A stretch of 64,000 bases of DNA from Schistosoma mansoni (Eukaryota > Platyhelminthes > Trematoda > Strigeidida > Schistosomatidae). Where the stretch lies: assembly GCF_000237925.1 (NCBI RefSeq), contig NC_031497.1, positions 19,551,828-19,615,827 on the forward strand, in the 5' to 3' direction. Below the pieces are notes generated by a model. It searched no databases. It saw nothing but the letters and a program-made list of their open reading frames with translations, and had not been told where the DNA came from. Below, one piece after another: positions 23,701 through 34,180 of the stretch. Position 1 is the stretch's first letter; the number at the start of each line of letters is the position of its first letter. Made by a program: the position numbers and the translations under genes.

Positions 23701-26700
23701 AACTACGTGATATGAACATACTTGCAAACTCTCAGCAGCTTTAGATGATTTAATTTTTGTACGTGAACAAGTATGAAGTTTGTCTATCCTATCTCGTAGC
23801 GAAAGACCATCCAAAACGGAGAATAAAATAGATCCATCTAAAACATACAGGAAAAGATGGAAGATGGAAAGAGAAAAAATCATTTTCCTTACTTTTTATG
23901 TGAATCAAAATGCAAAGAATTAAAAAAAATGATCAGGAAGAAATTTTCACTATCAGTCAGCCTTCAGTGTTCTAGAAAAGTGTCATACTAAAGGTGCTAA
24001 TTTTTAGGGATCTGAACACTTTACTCTTGTAAAAATCAAAGTCAGACTAAAATACACCATATGGTTTCCACGAAAGAAAGTGTTATGTGGTGAAGATAAA
24101 TATATAATTATATCTGGAAGCATAGATCACACATTCAAACATAACTCCGCCTACTTTCGATAAAAAAGAACAAGTTGTGTAGTTACTAATTTACTTCAAA
24201 ATAGAAGGCACATTTGGCGATTGACGAATTTTACAAATAATAAGGAAGGTTACCAGTAACAAGTGTTATTGACCCTAACACTGGATGTAGTAGGTTTGAA
24301 TCTCAATAGAGTACCAGCTTCCTGAAGATTGTAGATACAACTTGGTTACGAGTATCAACTAGTACAAAACATAAATCCAGGGTTATATCAGTTGTTTACA
24401 ACTACCTGACACATTTGTAAGGTCTTCCTTCACTTTACTTACCACTATCATGCAGTACTGGAGACTTGGCTAACGTTATTTTCGAGATAACTTTGTTTAA
24501 ACCGATGGAAAAAGTCACACCTACGAAAAAAGCTAATGTAAAACAGTAACAGGAATATATAAAATGAAATATGTTTTCATGTATTTAGTGAGTAATTTGA
24601 ATGAATAAAGCAGCTATAAGTGACCAGTCATACAAAAAGGAAATCAAATTTATTTAACTCGATTTCTACTGGTGAGATAGCTTTAAATTGAATGTTGAAT
24701 ATACTTCTTTCATCTATTTAAAGAGCAATAGTGATATATGTTGATATGATGTACCTGCATTAATATTGGACCAACTTCATACATATATATAGCTCCATAT
24801 TTAAAATCGTAAGTTGAAGTATTACTAATTTATAGACAAAACTTAGTGAGACAGACTGAACCACTATGGTATTCTGTCTAAACAGTTATTTTCATTTTCT
24901 TTAAAGCTTATACAAAGGAATGTAAGTATACAATTTTTCCTATTCAGTTCAATTTTCAAACCAGGAATGAGAGAAATGGTCTGGAATCTAATATATATTG
25001 ACATTTGAAGCACTAGTAAGAAAACTATGCACTACACTGATACTAAATTTGACTTAATCAGCAAGATTGTCGTATGGATAGAGGAAAATTGAATGAATAA
25101 GTTACTACATACAATACATAATTATTGAAAAAGTCGATAATTTACATAAAATCGTAACCTAAAAACACAAGTACACTAACCCGGGCCACTCGGAATAGGA
25201 AAATTTATAGGTCGAGATGTGGTTTTTTTAGGGCGTTTAGCACGACATAATTTACGCATATCAATATCCGTTGTATTAATACAGCCTGGTGGTGGCCTAT
25301 GCAAATCCCAATAGGCTCGTTCTTGTGATTCAAGTACCAGTCTCTCCAATTTATCTCTTTTCTTATCTACTTTAGCTTCTGCTTCTGCCTATATAAAAAG
25401 TAGGAATTTTATATTACATACGTATATGAGTGATAGTCAAAAATTCAATGTATCATACAAGAGAGTATGAATTGAGTAACTCCATAAGTAGCTCTGTGCT
25501 TAATACTGATTGCTGTAAGGAACTTTTGAGGGATCTGCACAAAATATCACGACAGATTGTTTTTATTTACAATAAGTAAGTAAATTACTGGTCAATAATA
25601 ATCTTTTGAGAGCAAAATTATTAGATAAAGTCATTTTTTATTAGGTTACAACTTGATATTTTACAATATTCTATCTTTTCTACTTGATATCAAAGTACAG
25701 TTAATGCTCATTGGTATTGAACATTTAAGTTTTAACCAATGACTTACTATTGCCCAGGTATTTGAGTAGAATTATCAACACTTAACAGATCTGACAAACA
25801 GATAATGTAATCAGGAAACTAATTTCCATTGTATACGCTTTCTTTACAAAATTTAAACGCCACAATTTTTTACTAGGAATACTAGCTCTTCATCTAACGA
25901 AATAACCTTAAGCAACTGATTGAAGCCTGTGAAATGTAAAAGTTAACAGATAATCTAGACATTCTGGCACTCGACCGACCAAGAATGTGATCCCATCTGC
26001 ATACTTGAGCGAAAAACTCATAAATAGTAGCTTAACCTAAACGACGAAGTAAGAAATGTTTTAACGGTAACGTTGCATATTTTGCGAAACTGCATGTTTT
26101 TTTTACAAATAACTTAGGGTGGTAAGTAAATTTTTGAGTGAATAAGAAACTTGCCTTGAGGGTTCTATTTTCAGCCATTAAGTAGCAGGTTCAAACCTAC
26201 CTTCTTTACGTGATTGAGCGATCGAGTACCAGCTTTAGTCACTACACACTGAATCGAAATCAGTACACAAATCTGCGGTCAGTTAATGAGTTGCAAAGAT
26301 TATTGCTAAAGAACTGAGTATTAATCGTAAAAATTAAAACATGCAATTATTGAGAGACCATTTAGAAAAGCTTCAAGGTTAATCTACTTGTATATAAATG
26401 AACGCCCTGGTATAGCCGAGGGTGGGGAGAGTCAGCTCTCTCGAAATGCTCTCACACGGTTACACGTATACAGCCACTGATAGAGAAGTCTTACTCACTG
26501 CCTTTTTGAGGTGAGGGTGTTGTTTACGAAACTGAAAGGACAAAAAGCGAATGTCTGGCACTTCAGCCGGGTTGGTGAGTACGGAGGGTTCACTTAAGGG
26601 AGTTGGAAAGCCCTGATTTCTAATCAGTGGTGTAGATGGGCCCCGGGATTTAAGGAAACAAATGGTATGTGAACCTATTGTTGGTCACCGGTTAACATGG

Positions 26701-28952
26701 GACTGCATCTCCTAACGTTGCTCCACTGCCTTGTGGATTAGACCTTTAGATCGAGTGTTTGGGGTGTGGCCCTCTAAGAAAACCACCTGCTTCGGTTCAG
26801 GCAGTATCCCAGCCCTCACACAAATCGGATGACAAAGTGTGGCGCATATACAATTGATTCCTCCTTGTACCAATATTTATGTGTTTAAATAAATAGATAA
26901 AAATCTACCTGTATATAAATGAACTCCCACTTATGGCAGTATATATTTTGTAAACTAGCCAGGCGTTCAGCTTCAAATCCAGCCAGTTCCAATCTCTGTT
27001 TGTTTTGCATGGTGCGTTTACATAAATAAACGGCATAATCTGCAGTATCTGCCTCCATGCATCGACTTGGATAGAGAAAAGGAGTTTGAAATCGGTAGTA
27101 CGTATGTCCATCATTTTTTACAGTCAGCACATGATCATCAATACAAAAAATGTAACCCATGGACGCAATACGACTAGCAATATGAACAGCTTCAGTAACA
27201 TCACTAGCTCCAATGTGTTCCATCAACCAATGAACAATATCACTACCTAAGATAGGAATTCAGAAACAATAAGTCCTAATATGGTAGATTAGGGTAGTTT
27301 GATAGTTCAGTTAGCAATAAAAGTCTATTTTTAAAAAAATCGATAAAGTAACTTACCTGGAGACCACATAAACCGATACACAGAACTATTAAGTCAATGA
27401 TAATCAGTGTTCTTAAAGCATATTCTACGCTCAAAAACACTGTCAAAGACAACTCTATTTAAGACTTTTTGAGGAGTAATCTGTCGCTACAAAACCTGAT
27501 AACATAGTACGTGAACAACAAACTACTTCAAGAGAACATGCAAACAAAGAACGAGGTCTTCATGATTTGGTTGAGCATGCATTTTCAAGGTAATTTGAGA
27601 CTGCACTGATCATGATGATGATCAAAGACTGGATTCCATGCAAGCTTAGTTGAAAAACAAAGTGTGGGGTGGAATCTCTCATCTATTTTCGCAATTATAA
27701 TATATACCTTAAAGATTAAGCCAGGAATATCAAATCTTCAGCCAATACTTATCAGACTATACTGCATGAACCGTTGGCCAGAAACTTAAATGTCTTACAG
27801 GTTCTGAGAAAACAATACTGGATCTTCATAAACGTACAAACAAGTCACCAAATCCATGTAAACGGAGGTTATTCAATTTAAATATTGCCATCTTTAAAAT
27901 TAAGCCATACGGCTAGATCACTGAGTAGCATATAATGAGGCTGATAGTTGATCCTTATGAATAAAGCACGTCAGTGGGGACATGAGCCTACACCTACAGG
28001 CATCTCGAACATGTTATGGCTCAGTAATCATCTTCTACGACAATGAAAAGCTTGTGAAAAACTTTGCATTAGTTTTGTCACCCGATGACACCAATTACTG
28101 ATTATATCACCCAGTGATGCTCAAATTGTACAGAACGATCAATATACTAACTGCCTCAAGATGGGACTGAGATTATCTCATTAAACTAAAGTACACAGGA
28201 CGGCTGCTTGAAGATTTACATAAAATTAGGAGTTTCATCAGCGCCCCTGCCCATAGAGAAAGGTTAGGTATGTGCTTAACCTTATGTATACAAGCTACTT
28301 TTTGAATCCATATTTATAGTACGACAGATTATCGCAATTGGGAACTAAAGACAGTTATTTATTACACTAAAGAAACTGCCAAAATGTTGGGAGATCCTAT
28401 AATAAAATACACAAATCTTGTTTAAATAACGAGACTTATCAAACAGAAAGCTGCAACTAACCGGTAAATGTGCTAGGAATTATTGACATTAGACTTTTAA
28501 CATTACGGACGGGAATTCCATCTTCTTCTGAGATCATCTGATCAACCAATGCTTCTAGTTTTTTCCAAAGATAATCATTTGGAGATTGACGGTCATCCAA
28601 ATCTGCGGGCAATAGAACTAAAATGAAGTACAATACCTTCAGATGTCATCTTCTTTGATTGTGCACATCCGACATTTAATTGTTGGTTCCCTTCCCAGTG
28701 GAGATCACAAGGTTGAGTAACACTTGGTGGAACACAGCTTTTGTTCAGACACTTTACATCAATCTCGGAGTGAGACTCAGACTTTTTTTCGGATAGTCCC
28801 GATGTTTTACATCCTTTAGGAAGGCTAGATGGGGAGTCACAGCCAGTATCAACAATTGGTGAGTATGGTGCCTCATTTCCAGAACATTTTGAGACGCTTT
28901 GGACCATGTTTTGGACATGTCTACAGGCCATACTTTTCAACTGGTTGACCAT
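17331..28952 (-). CDS. R7-family regulator of G-protein signalling (RGS7-like), eight exons, complete
   Basis: The product would act at the membrane as a GTPase-activating protein for Gi/o alpha subunits, as a partner of G-beta-5. That role is known for the RGS6/7/9/11 family and inferred here. Exons: 28952-28637, 28602-28462, 27246-26909, 25388-25181, 23837-23722, 23172-22779, 20641-20412, 17720-17331. They sum to 2133 nt (710 residues plus stop). Every junction is GT-AG and every phase closes. Domain order: N-terminal extension (1-105), DEP (about 118-200), DHEX and linker (to about 334), GGL (about 345-385), low-complexity insert (about 388-500), RGS (about 530-660). Vertebrate RGS7 is nearer 480-495 residues; the excess is the extension and the insert. 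The start ATG has an in-frame TAA 27 nt upstream. It is the best-supported host gene here. Confidence 0.93.
18733..18850. repeat. Degenerate TTAGGG-like minisatellite in RGS intron 7
   Basis: Irregular reiterations such as GTTTAGGTTAGGGTGAAG, GTTAGAGCTGGGATTAGAG and TTTAGGGCTAGGA. Schistosome telomeres are TTAGGG, so this may be an interstitial degenerate array, but the period is irregular. Confidence 0.5.
20030..20195 (+). mobile_element. Very old Sm-alpha-type SINE in RGS intron 7
   Basis: Relics of the family order: TAGATTAGTGGATAACAGTC (A box), ATGTAGGTATAAAC, CTTGAGAAGTCCCC, CGAAACACCC, then CCACTATCCACTATC. The hammerhead core is gone. Confidence 0.6.
20412..20641 (-). CDS. RGS gene exon 7: first half of RGS domain
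   Basis: Residues 505-581. [11 protein letters not shown] and [18 protein letters not shown] lead into [17 protein letters not shown]. The E-x-S-x-E-N-L-x-F-W block is the hallmark of RGS boxes and holds the asparagine that contacts the G-alpha switch region. The donor is GTAAGA. Confidence 0.95.
21075..21262 (-). mobile_element. Old Sm-alpha-type SINE in RGS intron 6
   Basis: On the minus strand it has a tRNA-like head with B box GGGTTCGAGTGCC, then a relic ribozyme (CTGAAGCGTCC, ATGAAAC, CTGAATTC) and ACTAGCCACTAGCC. The core is broken. Confidence 0.7.
21310..21720 (-). mobile_element. About 410-bp unclassified retroposon with TAAA tail, RGS intron 6
   Basis: The minus strand shares a long ordered series of blocks with 26520-26898: GCGAATGTC, CCGGGTTGGTG, TGGAAAACCCTGATT, GGTCACCGGCTACCATGGGA, CCCTAAGAAAACCACCTG, TTTGTACCAATATTTATGTG, then a TAAA-repeat end. 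The 3' simple tail suggests retroposition. No complete protein frame is evident, and I do not know the family. Confidence 0.7.
22565..22655 (-). repeat. tRNA-like retroposon fragment in RGS intron 6
   Basis: The minus strand reads GTAGTTAGGGCGTTAGACTT, then TCAACTACCAGATCGTAGGT, then TCCCGAGTC, which looks like a decayed tRNA head with A- and B-box positions. It cannot fold as a proper tRNA. Confidence 0.4.
22779..23172 (-). CDS. RGS gene exon 6: end of GGL plus low-complexity insert
   Basis: Residues 374-504. [13 protein letters not shown] closes the GGL domain (YTEQYLEYDPFLL in RGS7). About 115 residues rich in Ser, Thr, Gly and Asn follow, with no counterpart in vertebrate RGS7. The insert separates GGL from RGS and is probably disordered. 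The frame would run on into a stop, but a GTAGTT donor after TCG G joins in phase to exon 7. Confidence 0.88.
23722..23837 (-). CDS. RGS gene exon 5: first half of GGL domain
   Basis: Residues 335-373. [15 protein letters not shown] and SSKAAESLQ align with the G-gamma-like helix that binds G-beta-5. The exon begins after TTTTAG and ends before GTATGT. It is more diverged than its neighbours, but the phase fits on both sides. Confidence 0.85.
25181..25388 (-). CDS. RGS gene exon 4: DHEX helix and linker
   Basis: Residues 266-334. It begins [17 protein letters not shown], continues [16 protein letters not shown], then INTTDIDMR, all near-identical in order to RGS7. It ends after CCG G before GTTAGT. 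Confidence 0.95.
26401..26898 (+). mobile_element. About 500-bp unclassified retroposon with TAAA tail, RGS intron 3
   Basis: Second copy of the element at 21310-21720, in the opposite orientation. It extends further 5' with GTATAGCCGAGGGTGGGGAG and a CACGGTTACACGTATACAGCC region. It ends CAATATTTATGTGTTTAAAT plus AAATAGA. It lies eight bases from the exon 3 donor. Confidence 0.7.
26909..27246 (-). CDS. RGS gene exon 3: DEP core and DHEX start
   Basis: Residues 153-265. DEP features [12 protein letters not shown] and [10 protein letters not shown] are followed by [11 protein letters not shown] and [16 protein letters not shown], an R7 signature. It ends KWEFIYIQ before GTAGAT. In R7 proteins DEP-DHEX binds the membrane anchor R7BP or R9AP, so the same targeting is plausible here. 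Confidence 0.95.
27247..28461 (-). other. RGS intron 2
   Basis: 1.2 kb with GT-AG ends. I see no repeat or exon inside it. Confidence 0.6.
28462..28602 (-). CDS. RGS gene exon 2: start of DEP domain
   Basis: Residues 106-152. It carries [11 protein letters not shown], then [19 protein letters not shown], the start of the DEP fold of R7 proteins (compare GIPIRTVKSFLSKIPSVFSG in RGS7). It ends after ACC G, before GTTAGT. Confidence 0.92.
28637..28952 (-). CDS. RGS gene exon 1: N-terminal extension
   Basis: Residues 1-105, starting [13 protein letters not shown] and ending KKMTSE. It is Ser/Cys/Pro-rich, has no recognised domain, and has no counterpart at the start of vertebrate RGS7. The link to exon 2 rests on phase: GAAG before GTATTG, then ATTTGG after CAG, giving an uninterrupted SEDLDDRQS. 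The intron is only 34 nt, within the known schistosome class of very short introns. The in-frame stop upstream and pyrimidine-rich sequence argue that the start is here, although a second ATG lies seven codons in. It is the least certain exon of the gene. Confidence 0.75.
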
Positions 28953-29189
28953 ACCAGGAGGTGGGAGGAGGAAGGATTAACCTCAAAGATATTTGAGGAA
29001 CCCGCAGAGGTCATTGTAGATTCAGTTTCAGTTTCAGTTTGAAAAAAACAGACGGTTTGGTGGCCTGTGTTAGTTCTGGTAGTTACGGTATCTCAGTTGA
29101 TGCAACTTTATTTTGAAAGAGTCGACGGATGGAACCTCAACCACATGTTGAGGTAATGTTGAGGTAATGCACACTCGCTAAGCAGAGGC

Positions 29190-30640
29190 AAACTACTGGG
29201 AATTTGGAAGCTGGCACACATCACACCAATTTTCAAAGGAGGTCGACGCAGTGAACCCTCAAGCTACCGACCAGTGGCCCTTCTCTCCATACCTTCCAAA
29301 ATTATGGAATCCCTAATATACGACGGTATACAAGAATACTTATCATCCTCAAAGTTCTTCTCACCTCAACAGCATGGTTTCAGAAAAAATCATTCTTGTA
29401 TGACCAACCTGCTGAATGCGGTGGATAGATGGACAACCATCCTTGATCGCAAGGGGAAGGTTGACGTCATCTACCTGGACTTCTCAAAAGCTTTTGATAG
29501 GGTCAACCACAAATGTCTTATCAAGAAGCTTAGACGATTGGGTATGAAACCCCCTTTGATTGATTGGCTCTCTTCATATTTAGAAAACCGACACTTTAAG
29601 GTCAGGGTTAACTTCACTCTCTCTCAGGCTATGGAATGTCCTAGTGGGGTCCCCCAGGGCTCAATACTAGGACCTCTTCTCTTCTTGATTTACATTAACG
29701 ATCTTCCTCAACAAGTTTCATCTGACTTATTGCTTTTTGCTGCTGATGTGAAACTTTGGAGAGAGATACTTAACCATAAGGATATACTAGTTCTTTAGGA
29801 GGATCTGACCCGACTTCAAAGTTGGTCAGACGATAACGGACTTACCTTCAACACTTCAAAGTGCAAAGTAGTCCATCTGAGACATGTTGCAGACTATAAG
29901 TATAACTTTGGTAACTCCCCTCTAGAGGTTTCCCAAGTCGAAAAAGATTTAGGAGTGTTGGTACCCTATGACCTGAAATCGCACGCGAACTGTGACAAAA
30001 ACGCCTCTCAAGCAAACCTTGCACTGGTAACATTGAAGCGAATTTTAGGCCAATTTGACGGTAGAACCTTCCACATAATCTTCAACAGTTTTATTCGTCC
30101 CCATTTAGAGTACGGAAACATAGTATTTCCTCCCTCCCTCCAAAAGGATAAGGACGCTCTGGAACGTATTCAACGTCGAGCCACGAAATCAGTCCGGGGA
30201 CTCAAATTCAAACCTTATGAAGAGCGCCTCCAATCACTTAACCTTTACCCGTTAGAGTACAGGCGTCTTAGAGGTGACCTTCTTATGACTTACAGTATCC
30301 TTAATACTTCTGGTCATCCCCTTAAACATCTTCTTAAGCTTAGTCATAACACTAACCTAAGAGGTAACACCCAGAAATTGGAGACCCTATATAGCAGAAC
30401 AGATTGCAGACACAACTTCTACTCCGTTAGAGTTGTCAAGTGCTGGAATTGGCTGCCGGCTGAGCTAGTCCAAGCGACTTCCCAGGAGTCCTTTAAGAGA
30501 AAACTTGACTTATTCTTAAGGACTAAGGATAACTTATTTTGATTTACCAAATTCTTTTTTTCCCCCATTATCGTTAATATACCTAGGTTTTCGCCTGGAG
30601 GTATTGGTGATCCACTGCTACTAGACATGGAAGCCCGTTA
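29190..30640 (+). mobile_element. CR1/jockey-type LINE, 5'-truncated RT region
   Basis: It lacks endonuclease and ORF1, starting within the finger region (WKLAHITPIFKGG, then SSYRPVALLS) and running to the end of the RT/thumb. Motifs: QHGFRKNHSC, VDVIYLDFSKAFDRVNH, GVPQGSILGPLLFLIYIND, LFAADVKLW, RPHLEYGNIV, RRLRGDLL and WNWLPAELV. The catalytic FADD box reads FAAD, and a single in-frame TAG lies at 29796-29798, after which the same frame continues to a TGA at 30541-30543. It is dead but not very old. It is head to head with the RGS gene, about 240 bp from its start codon. Confidence 0.9.
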
Positions 30641-30644
30641 AGCG

Positions 30645-31200
30645 AAAGCTTCTTCTACTCCGTCCTCAACCATTTGAACCATTTGGACCCCACTCGTTGA
30701 TGATTCGACGGGAAAATCGATAGTCAGCTGACAAGTAATTTGTTCTGGGCTTGATAACTTTCTTACAGTGTCCTCGTAAAAAATCTGCTTTGGAAGAAAA
30801 AAGAGGGCATTTCAAGTGCGAATTTATTGCCAAGTAATTTGAAAACTGTAATCAAGTCACCTCTACTTCTTTACGACAACAGGAATAGGTTTAGCCAGTC
30901 GAGCATCATACGGGAGATCCGCTATTCCGGGGATCAACCTAGTTGCTGTTCTCTGAACCTTTCCTGAAATCCCACTGTCTTTTTTAAGCAGCGACTAGCC
31001 ACTTGTATGCAGTACTCAAGTTTAGGACGCACGAATACTGTATAAAAAGTCAAAAACGTTTTAGCGTCAACATGAATAAAGACCATAAGTACTGACCATA
31101 AAGTTCTTAGACCTTTGACGGCTATTGCAATACAAACTCTGCTTGGTAAAATTAGTAATCTGTTTGTTCCTTGGTGTCAGTGTTTTGGTAGTAAAAGAGA
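30645..31200 (-). mobile_element. Second CR1-type LINE fragment, opposite strand
   Basis: On the minus strand: LRTLWSV, FVRPKLEYC, QVASRCLKKTV, LDWLNLF, RGDLITVFKLLGNKFALE and FFFQSRFF, the thumb/C-terminal region of a CR1-type RT. Several stops interrupt it. It is tail to tail with the plus-strand fragment ending near 30640, and is more decayed. Confidence 0.8.
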
Positions 31201-31429
31201 GCTCATGGTTTCAGAGAGGTATGATTGATCACACTTCTCTTTGGGAAAGTGAAGAGAAAAAAACAATCTAGATCAAGGGTAACGAATTAGCACATTGAGT
31301 AATGCCCTTCCATTTCTACGAAGCCATTGCAAACATCGGATATTTTTCTAAAACGTTAACCGGAATTCATTATTACTGTAGCCATCGGTAATGAGTCATA
31401 CATTTTGCTGATTTTAACCACGAAAAGGT

Positions 31430-31723
31430 TTGCAGGAATTTGTGTGTGAGCCTTTCGTGCCTTAAGGTAACCCTCGTGCTATTGATAGAAGAAACCAGAG
31501 AAGTAGTGAATAGGTCTTTATTTCGATCTTCGCGCAGTCACAGTGGAGCGTGGGATTATCCGTTCAGACAAACAAAGGCTCTCAACATTCAATATAAGAT
31601 AATAGGGAATATAACGCTTACAAAAAGTAAGGAAGTGAATGAATACTTGAACAATACTGTTTTAGCATATGCTTGGTTGTTTGGGGTCAACTCTTAACCA
31701 ACCAACTTGAGCTGTTACATTAG
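31430..31723 (-). mobile_element. LTR-element fossil: 3' LTR with polypurine tract
   Basis: The minus strand begins TGTAACAGCTCAAGTTGG and contains AATAAA about 200 nt in, followed by a U5-like stretch. It is preceded by a purine-rich tract (31724-31737, AGGGGGAAG). A related LTR start in the same orientation lies at 33336. It is an old, broken retroelement whose family is not determined; the interior to about 33150 has no recognisable domain. Confidence 0.5.
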
Positions 31724-32734
31724 CTTCCCCCTAGAATCGACTTCCGTAGGAACGTCGGTCCGATTAACCTATCTATCGAAAACACCTTCGTTCTATTTCT
31801 CATCCCAAGGCGAAATTATCAACTCGCTCACTATTTGACTTACAATCAGTTACCACTAACGCTTTCAACGATAGTCCATGGATGTCTCTTCATTTACTAG
31901 CTTGTCATCTTATTTTGTAGCATGTGATCTTTTCTACAACTATCGCTGACGGTTTGCTGCGTGCTTTCAAGAGAAAGTGTGAGAATGTGGGATAAGAATA
32001 TCTGAGGAAGTGCCGCGAGCGGGCTACCCAACACCATGTTGGTGAGGTACGATTTTTCCATGCTCAGACCGGCTATCAGGTGTTTACTCACCTGCCTCTT
32101 GAGTCGCCCTCAAGTAAAAAGTAAAGAAGAGTCTACTTCAAAGGTAATGGTGAAAATCAAGCAAACCTGAAGAATTGCTCCACTGCCTGAATAAAATAAT
32201 AAGATACAAAATGGAAATACATAAATGCAAATGATAATTGTTCGGTTCATGTAAGTGCTTGGCCTCCAGAACGGATTGGTATTCTGGAAGGAAATAGACA
32301 TAGTGTAGATATCTTGCGCACGAAGAACCATGAAAACAACAAAAAAAACTTTTTGTAATGCATATATGTAAAAGGGTGAACTTGCTAGAAGTTGGACTCT
32401 TTAACAAAATCGATCAAATGCATGACCTTGAGCCAGTGACGACCGCCTTTTACAACTAGGTGCGTAACCAAGGGTGCATCAGTGTAATCCACAAAACGGA
32501 GACGAATATACGATTAAGAAGCAAAAAAAATTGTGTGGAGTATGCGGATCAAGTACAGTTGTGTCAAATACCCTTTTCTGGTTTGATTTAGGTATGCATG
32601 ATATATTGAAGCAATATTTCGTCAATTCATCCAAGTAACGAATTGGTTTGCACCTCAGAAGTGTGTAAGTCCTATTACTCATTAGTATTATGAATGATTA
32701 GCCGATAAAAGGAAAAATTGCAGTCATTCCCCCG

Positions 32735-32835
32735 TGGTTTGATGTGGTCTAATGGCTAGGCACCCGGTCCAGCATTCAGGAGGGCAGAGGTTCGAGTGCG
32801 TGGGGCCTGCGTTTTGTTCACCAAAACCCCCTTCA
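32735..32835 (+). mobile_element. tRNA-like SINE fragment
   Basis: A-box-like GATGTGGTCTAATGGCTAGG and B-box-like GAGGTTCGAGTGC lie about 35 bp apart. It does not form a proper acceptor stem, so it is a retroposon head rather than a tRNA gene. Confidence 0.5.
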
Positions 32836-33158
32836 ATACGACGTTTGTTGGCCACAAGTTGCTCAGATATGAAAGATAACAAGAGGACGGATTGATATGT
32901 CAAAGTGCCATATTGGAACAGTACAAGTTCTTTGTTTGTATTAATAATAATACTATAGAAAAAAAAATGATGAGAACTTTAATAAGTACTTGACCACGGT
33001 TTAATCCAAAATGTTTTGTCTAAAAAAAACACTTATTAATAGTAGTATTAATCGCATCAAGCTACTAAACATATCTTCGACCGAAAACTTTTAGAACTAT
33101 TTCATATGGTATATATGTATAGCCAGTCTACGTGAAAAATGTATACAGATATATAAGA

Positions 33159-33303
33159 AGTACAACCAACATAGTTAATTAACCAGAAAAAGAAATTATA
33201 AAACTCGCCTGGGTTGCTTTTTGAATTCGTTGTATTTGCCAGTGTTAGTTGTATGAGTTTGATTAATTTCTTTTTCTGGTTAATTAACTATGTTGGTTGT
33301 ACT
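33159..33303. repeat. Perfect 40-bp inverted repeat with 65-bp loop
   Basis: 33159-33198 (AGTACAACCAACATAGTTAA onward) is the exact reverse complement of 33264-33303. The right arm runs into an LTR-like start (reverse complement TGTAACAGCTCAGG at 33336). Confidence 0.95.
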
Positions 33304-33600
33304 CTTAACCAACCAACCTGAGCTGTTACAAGCACTTTCATATTCCGTCCTAAATAAATGTCCTATTGGGTGAAGCTTTTTTCGACAAAATGAGTTAAGG
33401 ATCCACAATAGTGAAGGGGATTGTGGTAGATAAGAAAATTTAGGCACCGGTATTTCTTCCGACGTTTTTCAATCCAAAAGTTTCAATTTGAGAGCTTCTC
33501 TCTGAGCTGAGTAGAGTTGTTCTCCCGTGAAATCAAATAAATTTGGCTTGTCCCGTAATTCACCAATGATTGCAATCTACTTGAGTCTAAGGAGGGGGAC

Positions 33601-34180
33601 TGTGATGTGAGGGATAGCTAAAGTAGACCTATCATGTAATAAGTTTCTGTTACTATTCGCATTTTTCATCAGTTCTCACAATTTGTACAATTGTCATCAT
33701 TGCCTGTAAAATCGTTCTCCAAAAACGTAACCTTTGACCTTCCATCTCAATTTTGTGAACACAGCATGACCCATTGGTCATCACTTTTAAATACACTGCT
33801 ACACACATAGGCCATCCTAGTTTCTGAACAGACCAATTGATTCATTCTTCTGAAGCCACACTTCGACCTTGTCACTTATTGGCTTACTACAATGACTGTT
33901 CTTACATGATTGTATGTGTGTTAATTACTTATCCCATTCATTGTATGTAACTTATTTTTAGTCTGACTATAAATATTGAGTAACGCTTGGCTGAAATGAG
34001 TTGGTTCACATGCCTTCTCCGATCCGTTTCACTTCCTTCTCCGTGTCTCTCTCATTGTCTTTTCCGATCAACGATTGCATGAAATGCACCTATTGAAAGG
34101 TTATTCCCGTATTTGAGTTATTTAATTCCGTTATTCACTAACGCGATTCAAATCGATAAAAGAAACGAGGATAGTCAACA
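33601..34180 (+). mobile_element. LTR fossil preceded by polypurine tract
   Basis: A purine tract (33589-33600, AAGGAGGGGGAC) is followed by TGTGATGTGAGGGATAGC. A TATA-like CTATAAATATTGAG lies near 33968, with a CA end near 34180. It is probably the 3' LTR of a different Ty3/gypsy-like element. Only traces of coding sequence precede it, and the element is broken. Confidence 0.45.

Noticed and set aside
31440-31697. 85-residue plus-strand frame
   Set aside because: It lies antisense within an LTR-like sequence; no independent support.
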